Source of the DNA: Fistularia commersonii
Lineage: Eukaryota > Chordata > Actinopteri > Syngnathiformes > Fistulariidae
Direction: 5' to 3'
Length of the DNA: 64,000 bases
Assembly (NCBI GenBank): GCA_037954325.1
Contig: JBBMNZ010000034.1
Location: 6,043,501 to 6,107,500, forward strand
Numbering within the stretch: position 1 is the stretch's first letter; every line of letters begins with the position of its first letter. A model generated the notes under the pieces. It was not told where the DNA came from, did not search any database, and saw only the letters and a list, made by a program, of their open reading frames with translations. Of the stretch, positions 40,430 through 48,648 are shown piece after piece. A program made the translations under genes and the position numbers.

Positions 40430-43400
40430 GTGGTCATTATGGTCTGTTATCTGGAGTGTTAAATCCACGCGCAGGTAGACGACCGATGGATGTGCGCTTT
40501 TTTGCAGGTGACATCGCAACAGGAACTGGTGTTGACCGTCATATGATGTCAATGGTGATTTTCAAACTTATAAGTGGATTCCACATAAACTTAGGTAAGA
40601 CAACCCCTCACTCCTATACACACTCACACACATACATACATACATTCCACTTTAAAGTAAAAGCATCCCTTTTCCAGCAGCACTCCTATTTCCCAAAATA
40701 TGTGTCAAATTGGCAGACCAAAATTAGCTGCCAAAATTGCTGGAATTAAACTACAGGAAATAAAATTAGCAATCCTGACAAGCCTAAATATAATCCTGCG
40801 GGGAAACTGTCAGAGTCAGAGGCGCGTGTTCTCAGCAAAATGAAACTCAACACTTTGCAAAGTTCACACACACTCGGTCTGTATTTATAGAGTAGGAACA
40901 CCATCAAAGCACTCTTCTGAACATCAGTGTTTAAGACCAAAATAATCTATTGCAGTCAGAGGGGGGGTAGAGCTTATTGTACATCCCATAAGTCCAGAGA
41001 GAGCGAGAGAGAGATGCTTACTGGCAGTGATACCAGCGATTGAATGAACCCCCATATACATTTAGCTCTAAGAATGTCCATGCTGACAGATACATTCTCT
41101 CCATAGACAGAAGGTAATTGTCTGTGAGCAGAACGGCTGGTCTTTTCCCAGATAGAAGACGGGATAGTGATGCAACGAAATTCCGAGTGAAGAATCCGCT
41201 AAACTATAGCCTCGATTCAACTGTTTTCAAATTATGGGCATAATTGAAAGCAATTATGACATTAAGTCAGTTTAAGTTCTCAGTTTGTAAACTAATTCCC
41301 TGCAGAGGTTTCCTGCAGAAGAGTAACTACTGGACTGTGTGCTAGATAGCCTAGTTATTGCAGTAACAGCTGGGTGTCACTTTAACTTAGACGCGCTGTA
41401 ATTCAAACATTAATACATAAACTGACACCATGCAGCTCGAACACGAAACGAGCCGGGAACTTTCATCAGCACTGAACCTCAGGCTGCGATCACATCTTTT
41501 ACACTGAGGTTTGCTTTTGTTGCAAATACATGTCATTGTTGTTTATCATAGTTATTCTTTACGCGCATAGTTAATGCAAAAATTGTTCTCTCTTGATATC
41601 TGTTAAACAGGAAAAGTTGAAGCCTGTGAAATTCATGATAGGAGTAAATATGACATCAGTGGGCTTGATATGATGAGTCAGACATCCTGGAGACAAAAGG
41701 TGTCAATGTGTAAACAAAATTACAGAAACTCTCCATGGCTTAACTGGAGACATTTGATGATTCTGATCGGAATAATAGTATTCTATTTAATTATTTTTCC
41801 TGTGATATCCCTCGCATTTACCCAACGTTTAATCAAAAAAATGTCTGTATTTAGAGGCAGGTGAATTGATCCATCAAGTAAGTGACAAAAGGCTTTCTAA
41901 CTCTTTTGCAAAAACAAGCACTGACAAATGTTATATATTTAATCCCACATTGTGGACTGTATAGTTGAAAGTGGACATGGATTTGAATGACAAACAAGCA
42001 TGCATACAAAACGGAGAAGAATCAGTGCAGGGAGCAAATAAATAGGATTAGTTGGAAAAACAAGAAAATTATCCTCATGCATTTTCATTTCTGTTTATAA
42101 GTAATAAAAGCTCATATGAGCATTCAGTTCATGACAAAATTAGTTCAGTATACAGTACTAATAAAATACTTTTCCTTGGAATAAACAAATTAAGAGACAC
42201 CATTGAGGACACAGGTCAATTCTCTGAATGATCAAAGTAATAGTTCTGTGTTTTAAACTAATCTTGCCATTCATCGCTATTGCAGGAAGTTCAGCCGTCA
42301 CGAAAATCTTCGAGGGCCAGCCTGATCATCTTGTCCCCTCAGTCTCAGAAGAACTACTTACCAATGACATGTTTGCCGTAGCAGGGCGGATGATTGGGTA
42401 CTCGTTCTTGCACAACGGCCCGAGTTTCCCGGGACTTAGTCCTGCAATTTTACACATCCTCTTCGAAGGATCGGTGGAATCAGCTCCTGTAACATCCGAA
42501 GACTGTCCTGACCTTGATATCCGTGACACAGTGACACTGGTAAATTTCACTAAAATGAATCATGGCGTACATTTCTCATGAGTAAGATCATTTCACCTGC
42601 CGATTATCCGAAAAAGAAATGCATCGGCCGCACCTGCTTTAATGGGCGCGCTGCATACGCTTGTCATGTTAGCTTCAGAGTGGTGGAGATGCTGACTTAA
42701 ACAAACTGGAATCCATCCATCAGCTCTGCTCGTCATGGAAACACCCTGCACCAAGCGACACCAACAGGGAATGGCTCTCAGAAAAGCTTCTTTTGCACGC
42801 AGTAATATACCTACCTTTTTTTTTTTTTTAAATATTGTTAGCCTTTCAAATAACGCTTGTGTGTCCAAACTGGTACTGAACGGAATTTCATCAATAGTCA
42901 CTGCCGCCTTATAATTATACTGATAATAATAAAGAATATAGCAAATAAGAAAAAAATAAATAATAATAGTTTTTGCCTTTTTTACTTTGTTGGTATTGTC
43001 CAAGTTAAAGATAGTTTGTGATCATAAAAGTCTCTAGTCATTTCAATCCAGTCACTGAGATTTAACCCAGCATCGCCAAACTCAGACCACCTGTTCTTAC
43101 CCTTTATTTACAATTCTAAAGCAAATAAGACAAGATCAGTGGTGGATTATTCTGCAACCGTGTTGTCATGCTGTTCTTATTGCAGGTTGTTGAGCGAACA
43201 ATGAGTCAAATCAATCAGTTCAGGAAAGGCCTACAAGAGACAGGACTGTGGCCTCTGCTCAAACACAGACAAGATGTTATACCCATCTTGTTTCCCAGGG
43301 AATCAGAAGCACAACTCACACCCCAGGTAGTGAAACAAAATCTCATCACAGTCATTATATGTACCAGTGGCGGCTTTGCAAAGATGGAATTTGGACCGTG

Positions 43401-43915
43401 ATTATGGATTAGAATAAATAAAAACATATATTTTAATGGCTGTGTTCGTTGTCTGCAATTTGATTTTAGATGCTCTTGGACTGCATTGTATGGCCTTCAT
43501 CTATAACAGTCTTCCTTGAGTCAAATGAAGCTGAAGAAGAAGATGAGCGTGATGCTGTGGATGTTCAGAGAGTATCTGGCTATTTGAAGGCATTTATTGA
43601 AAGTTGTATGTACCAGAACTAAATTAGCGACCTGTCTTTTTAAGCAGCGTGACGCACATGGAGTAGCATCTGATTAGTTATTGCTTTTTTTCTGCAGCAT
43701 CGTCGGCTGAGCTTAAGAGCCTGGCGAGGTTCTGGATAGGATGGGAGGTGCCCGCCTCAGAAATGAAGGTGGAGATTGTGGACGCTATTCTTCCTACATC
43801 TTCAACGTGTTTTGAAAAACTGAGACTTCCACGGCACTACAAAACATACAGCGCATTTCACCAGGATTTGTGTGCATGTATATCATCCTCCTACAGTGGG
43901 TTTGGTCGAGCCTGA
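40162..43915 (+). CDS. HECT-domain protein, G2E3-like (seven exons, 408 aa)
   Basis: Exons join as 40162..40429, 40508..40594, 42286..42539, 42679..42801, 43186..43326, 43470..43605 and 43698..43915. Every border is GT-AG with matching phase (1,1,0,0,0,1). The product resembles the HECT-like proteins named G2/M phase-specific E3 ubiquitin ligase-like that are expanded in teleosts. N-lobe blocks are VDIRQDKAEQ (compare DIQRED) and IFEGQPDHLVPSVSEELL. Further blocks are GRMIGYSFLHNGP, FPGLSPAILHILFEGS, EDCPDLDIRDT, QINQFRKGLQETGLWPLL and FWIGWEVP. The C-lobe has PTSSTCFEKLRLP with the catalytic-type Cys374, and the tail ends GFGRA. The usual GG-V-SRE-like motif is degenerate (ATGTGVDRHMM), so ligase activity is uncertain. 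ATG 40162 is the first in-frame ATG after a stop at 40111; a spliced upstream exon is possible. No RING or PHD region was seen. Confidence 0.82.
40508..40594 (+). CDS. HECT-like gene, exon 2
   Basis: The exon follows acceptor cttttttgcag and ends at donor AACTTAG|gtaaga. It encodes GDIATGTGVDRHMMSMVI and then FKLISGFHINLG, the degenerate counterpart of the HECT N-lobe GG-V-SREFF region. The 78-nt interval before it is open in frame, so it may be retained in some transcripts. Confidence 0.75.
41611..41864 (+). CDS. Possible alternative last exon with transmembrane segment
   Basis: This stretch lies inside the 1.7-kb intron of the HECT-like gene. It begins after acceptor ctgttaaacag and is open in exactly the phase left by exon 2. 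It encodes 83 residues and ends at TGA 41862-41864. About 23 residues near its C-terminal end are strongly hydrophobic (HLMILIGIIVFYLIIFP and on), followed by a basic tail (QRLIKKM). A poly(A) signal AATAAA at 42103-42108 lies about 240 nt downstream. Joined to exons 1-2 it would give a protein of about 200 residues with a C-terminal membrane anchor and no C-lobe. This is an inference from splice phase and poly(A) position. It could be a chance frame; I recognise no family. Confidence 0.35.
42103..42108 (+). terminator. Possible poly(A) signal inside the HECT-like gene
   Basis: AATAAA in GTAATAAAAGC lies about 240 nt after the stop codon of the possible alternative last exon (41864) and upstream of exon 3. 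It would end the short isoform if that is made. Confidence 0.35.
42286..42539 (+). CDS. HECT-like gene, exon 3
   Basis: After acceptor gctattgcag this exon encodes the most conserved part of the family, from SSAVTKIFEGQPDHLVPS to EDCPDLDIRDTVTL, and ends at donor CACTG|gtaaat. Entry phase is 1 and exit phase is 0. Confidence 0.9.
42679..42801 (+). CDS. HECT-like gene, exon 4 (123 nt, no long open frame around it)
   Basis: The exon was found by looking for the family block missing between exons 3 and 5. After acceptor gttagcttcag the sequence encodes 41 residues with LNKLESIHQLCSSW and TNREWLSEKLLLHA, then donor CACGCA|gtaata. The family counterpart reads like LCLSWDLP followed by NNRRWLYERLLHHA. 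Entry and exit phases are both 0, fitting both neighbours. Confidence 0.85.
43186..43326 (+). CDS. HECT-like gene, exon 5
   Basis: After acceptor cttattgcag the exon encodes VVERTMSQINQFRKGLQE, TGLWPLLKHRQDVIPILFP and RESEAQLTPQ, ending at donor CCCCAG|gtagtg. The motif of a glycine, leucine, tryptophan and proline run followed by a VIPILFPR block is typical of the family. Confidence 0.9.
43470..43605 (+). CDS. HECT-like gene, exon 6
   Basis: After acceptor ttgattttag the exon encodes MLLDCIVWP, an acidic linker (EAEEEDERD) and VQRVSGYLKAFIES, ending at donor AAGTT|gtatgt in phase 1. The family has an acidic linker in the same place. Confidence 0.88.
43698..43915 (+). CDS. HECT-like gene, last exon (C-lobe)
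   Basis: After acceptor ttctgcag the exon encodes the C-lobe: ELKSLARFWIGWEVP, PTSSTCFEKLRLPRHY with the thioester-type Cys374, and a tail ending SGFGRA before TGA 43913-43915. The FxGFG-type ending is usual for HECT proteins. Confidence 0.9.
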
Positions 43916-44144
43916 GGAAGGACATGTTTTGACTCGATGCGTTTGCATCCATTTACAACATTCAGTATTTGATTTCTTGGTGCAATTCTAGAATAGGAGC
44001 TCTCATTATTTGAATGTGTTTTGATGTCATAGAATGTGGCCTTTAGCAGTGTCTCTGAAATGAATGGCTGGCTAAATACAGAGAAAGGAGCACAAGATGC
44101 AGCGCATAAAACAACTTCCTACCAAACTGGATATATCTATATAT

Positions 44145-44455
44145 ATCCATCCATCCATTATTCACCTCTTATCCTACACTTTGGGTAGCAGGGATGCTGG
44201 AGCCTGTCCCACTTGGTGAGAGGCGGGGTTCACCCTGGACCGGCCACCTGTCAATCACGGGCCACATATAGACATACAACCGTTCCCTCACAAATTCATA
44301 CATCTGGGCAATTTTGGGTCTCCAATGAACCTACTGCATGATTTGGGGATGTTGGAGGAAACCTTAAAACCAGGGAAGATGTGTTCATATAGAAAAGCCC
44401 CCCTGTCAGAATCAAACCAGGTACTGTCTTGCTGTGAGGCAGAAACACAGCAGTG
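44145..44455 (+). repeat. Dispersed fish repeat (CCATCCATTA...GCTGGAGCCTGTCCCA type)
   Basis: The order of blocks is that of a very common teleost interspersed repeat: CCATCCATTATTCACC, GCTGGAGCCTGTCCCA, GAGGCGGGGTTCACCCTGGA, then TGGGCAATTTTGGGTCTCCA, GGAGGAAACC and TTGCTGTGAGGCA. It is diverged and ends against a (TG)n tract. A shorter, more diverged copy lies near 44990-45100. Confidence 0.7.
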
Positions 44456-47400
44456 TGTGTGTGTGTGTGTGTGTGTGATGAACATCTGAGATAAAAAAGC
44501 ATGCTTGAGTGACATCATTTCAATATCTGTATTCTGGAAGCATCAGAAGACAATTTCCACTGACTGCTGGGGCCGACCTCTGGCTTCAGTGCGGTCAGCA
44601 AAGCATGGAAAGTCCCTGTGGGATGTTTACCAAATGTTCAGTACCCACTATGACCATGTGATGGTAGCAGAGGTATATTATTATGGGATTGAATACCATG
44701 GTCTATGGCAAAACTCCAAATCCCCCTCTATTGAATGTGAGTTAAGGGCATTTGAATGATGTTACTTAGTGCTAAGACCGTATTAAAGAAAAAAATAAGA
44801 ATAAAAATTGCATCCCATAATTTTTACAGGAACAAAACACCATCTTTACCATTCTTAAGTTGAAAATGATGCACCAGCATCAGGCTGAGGGCTTCAAGAA
44901 AATCTTGAAATCAAGCTTTTGAAATGCATAACAACCAGGATCCCATCAGCCTGCATTGTAATGCAGTGTGTAGAAACCATACGTGCACCATATTCTGCAA
45001 CATTTCACTTGTTGTCAGAGGTCAGTGGAGCCTGGAGCAGCCGTCTGTCAGTCACAAGGCGAATAATAGACATTCACTTTCACATTTACACCTACAAAAC
45101 ATATTAGAGTCTTGGACTTATGCATGCGTTTGTGTTTTGTGTACCTGGGTTAAACCCACACAGCAGAACCCACCAAAAATGAATAGAACATGCTTCATTT
45201 CTTCTTATGTGTCTGGGAATCTCTTTATGGCTAAAGAACAAAAGGCTGGTCACAGCATATAAAGTGCCACCTCTAAGCAAAATGGAAAAACAGTTCAGAG
45301 AGTATAGGGAGGCTATCAGCAACATAAAATGACCCTGCTACAATGAGTCAAGAGAAAGACACATTCCTGACCACATTCTTCTCTCGGAGGCTTTCCAGTG
45401 GTCTGGAAAAAAAGGGAGGGGGGGAGAAAATGCCTTTAAAATTGACCATCCTCTCCTCCACTGTTAAATAAAAATGTATGCATTTATTCATGTTTCCCAC
45501 CCCAACTTGTACCAAACTTCACATCTGCCTCCCTCTCTCACTCTGTCTCAAACGTTCTTGTTCCCCCACTCAGGAAGCACAAAAAAAAAAAAATAGAAAT
45601 TCCTCCAGTTAACTTCAACAAGAGCCACAGAAGAGTTCACCCTCCTACATTTCAAGTTTTTTTTTTGTTTTAATTTTTTACACGAGCTTATCAGAGTAGA
45701 CTGTCTGAAGGAACTACTTTTAGTTTTAGGCGTGCCCTCGGACCTCCTCCGCTTAAGTGTTTTTTCCTGAAACACTCCCCAGTGCTGTCTTGACACTCCT
45801 GAAATTTAGAAGTCTCATTTTTACCTGTCCATCTGTGTTCACCATATCAGGCTGCCAGCAGGAACAACAGCAGGTATGTAATCTTAACATATGGAATGAC
45901 ACAATTATTAAGCTTCCTGCTTTCTTCTTGCCTTCTACTATATTTACTCGCGTCCCTTACCTGGCTCAAGTCCCACAAAGTGAGACGCTATAGTTTGAGC
46001 AGCTAATGTGTACTGCAGTTTTGTGAACAGATGTTGTATAGAAGTTTAGTTTTAGCATTAAAAGGTCAGGAAAGCCCGCAGTTGAAATAAGTGACGCAGT
46101 CGGTCTAGATATATAAGCACTAATTTTACAAACGTATGTACAGTATACACTTTGCAAAGATCACTATACACCAGGGTGTGAACGTTAAGAGATAAATAAA
46201 AACAAACAGGTAAACCTTGTATATTATTTGCCCGGAGGAAGCTGCGGTATGCCGTCACTTACATTCGACTTCCTGACATGCTATGAAGTTCTGCTACTCC
46301 TTCATGTCAGTTGTGTTTGTGCAAACCCCCCCCACCCTCACATGTTCGAGCAGGCAGGTTGTCAAAACTATTTCTGCAGAGCCGCAATCAGACGCCGGCA
46401 GAAGCCGCAGCTCAGATGATGTAGCAGAATCCCTCTGCTGAGCCTGAAAGATGTGTCCTGTCACTGCTTCTTTTTTTGTTTGTTTTTTATCTGTCTACAC
46501 ATAATGGAGAGAAAGCTCACAACCTCCCAGCCTTTCGGAAACCCTTGCAGCAAAGAGGAACACGACCGACAGGGGGAATCGAATGCATCGGGTCAGGGAT
46601 CCAAAACTTATTGGTTATAAATTTCATCCCTTACTCCGATTTATATTCTGCCTCGTCCGTTCCCTTCAGGAACCATCTTGTCTCTGAAACTGTCACGCCG
46701 TAACGTGAAGGGTTTTCGGTTCAGGTCAGAATTTCCAGATCACGGGATATCAAATTTTTCATTCCCCTGACAAAATTCTCCTGGTATTTATGGTTTCTAG
46801 TTTCCAGAATTTATGAGCTTAAGGGAAAATGTGAATTCACCACAGCGGCTCTTTGCCTTTCACTTTCCTCTGAATTTCAGATCCTCTGCTTCGCTGCTTC
46901 TCTCCTGAATCTTTCAAACTTCAGGAGTCTGCTTGTATGCTGCCTTTTTAGAAAAGAAATGCTCCTCTCCATGAAGGTACAACCATGAACAAATATGCCT
47001 GACAGACAAGATAAAATTCAGAAATGGGCTCCAATAACTTTGCTTCATCACCTACTGCTCTCAGCCGTGTCCCATTTAACTCTTATATTTGCAGATATTG
47101 ATTCCACATTTTCAATTTTGCAACACTGGTGTCAGATCAGATCCATAACATCTATGGTTAATATTTCACCTGGAGTGCTTTACAGAGAAAACTGGAAAAA
47201 AGCCATAAAGAATAAATGATTTGATTGATTTCTAGAAGATGTCTCATCTAAGAGGCCTCTTTAGTTGCATGTATGACAGCACTCAGCGGGCTGCTGACCC
47301 TCACATCAACCCAGGATTCAAGGGGTCATTAACACTTTGAGGAAGTGGTCGGGTCACCCGACTCCAAGTTTGGAAGTCAGTTTGACTTATTGGTCAGCGT

Positions 47401-47827
47401 TGGAAGTAGCTGAACGGTTGTAGCTCAAAGGCTGCATCCTCCACCCTGTGATAGGAAGTGTGGGAAGGTTTGGGCCGGATACAAACCAGACCCTCCAATA
47501 AGGAAATTATTCTTTAATCTGGGCGTGAAGTTTTAGATCATAAGAGAGGTGTAACCAATAAATTATATTTGCTCTCAAAGAAAAAGTTTATTGACAGGTG
47601 GCCCGAGATAAAAATTTCAAAGTCCACCCCGCTCTGATTATTCAAGAAAGAAAATTAGTTAGGCATAGCTGCTCTTTCTTTAAGATTTTCCAATGGAATA
47701 AAAACAACCCATAACCCAAATTATTCCAGCCTGTAGTGGTGCGTCCGCAGGGTGCGTCAGATTGCCAAAAAGGAGATATGAGTCAGGGGAAGGAAGGTGG
47801 GAGGGCTTATACATCAAGAATAAAAAT

Positions 47828-48015
47828 AATAAAATGAGTTAACCTTTATTAATCCCCACGGGGAAATTCATTCTCTGCAATTAATCCATCATGGATGAGC
47901 CATGAGCAGTAAGCTGCCGTCCACCAACGCCAGAGGAGCAGTTAGGGGTTCAATGTCTTTCTCAACAACACTTCGACACAGTAGGAGGAGCCGGGGAATC
48001 GAACCAGAAATGTTC
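47828..48015 (-). mobile_element. tRNA-derived SINE, minus orientation
   Basis: Read on the minus strand it has a pol III B box (GGTTCGATTCCCCGG), then TCCTACTGTGTCGAAGTGTT and a tail with CCCCGTGGGGATTAATAAAG. It matches the SINE at 62910-63125 in order and content but is inverted. Confidence 0.75.
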
Positions 48016-48539
48016 GTCCCTGTGGATGTGGACACTCGGGTGAATGGGGAAAAGAAACTTTGTGTAAAAACACAATGGGTAGAAACGTGTTGGATACCGG
48101 GGTCTTTCACAACGCTTTTTGAAAACCTCTCAAAATTTCACACTCACATTATTTCTACCATTTTCTGTTCTACTCACAAGAAAAAAACACTGAAGAGAAG
48201 CAAAGACCTCATGTTTTCCTTCTATTTCCAAACTGCTGGCATATTGCTCTTTCCCAGAAACCACTGGAAACTGGCAGGAGCAAAATTAGAGGGTTAGAAC
48301 GCCCCGACTGGGACCACATATGGGTGTTTCAATATGTTCTTATATGGTGGTTTGTTTGATTTGCATCAGGATAAACACATAAATTACATACATCTTTAAT
48401 AAATACTATTGAGCCTTTGACTGAGCATATAATGTCATCTGAATTGATGAAAAAATTTGGATAGTTTTCATAAATGTTGATTCCAATGTTCATGTTGTGT
48501 CTTTATTCCTATGTCGACGTCACCCATGATCCACAAAGG

Positions 48540-48648
48540 ATGCCGCTAGGAGGAGGCAATAAGTGTGGCCGCTGTAAGCGGACGGTCTACTTTGCAGAGG
48601 AGGTTCTTTGTGAAGGGCAGAGCTTCCACAAGTTGTGCTTCAACTGCA
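48540..48648 (+). CDS. csrp1: csrp1 coding exon 1
   Basis: ATG 48540 begins [18 protein letters not shown]. The exon ends with CAACTGCA|gtgagt and the split ATG codon is completed in the next exon. Sequence just before the ATG (ccacaaag) could be an acceptor, as the vertebrate gene has an untranslated first exon. Confidence 0.94.

Larger units (their letters stand above)
43916..48539. other. Intergenic region between the HECT-like gene and csrp1
   Basis: No coding exon is supported here. The stretch contains a dispersed fish repeat (about 44145-44455), a diverged copy of it (about 44990-45100), (TG)n at 44454-44478 and a minus-strand SINE (about 47828-48015). Two CArG-like sequences lie at 48314-48347, and the untranslated first exon of csrp1 is probably somewhere here. 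Confidence 0.55.

Noticed and set aside
44505..44759. 84-codon plus-strand frame downstream of the HECT-like gene
   Set aside because: No family recognised and no splice context; the HECT-like gene already ends at 43915.
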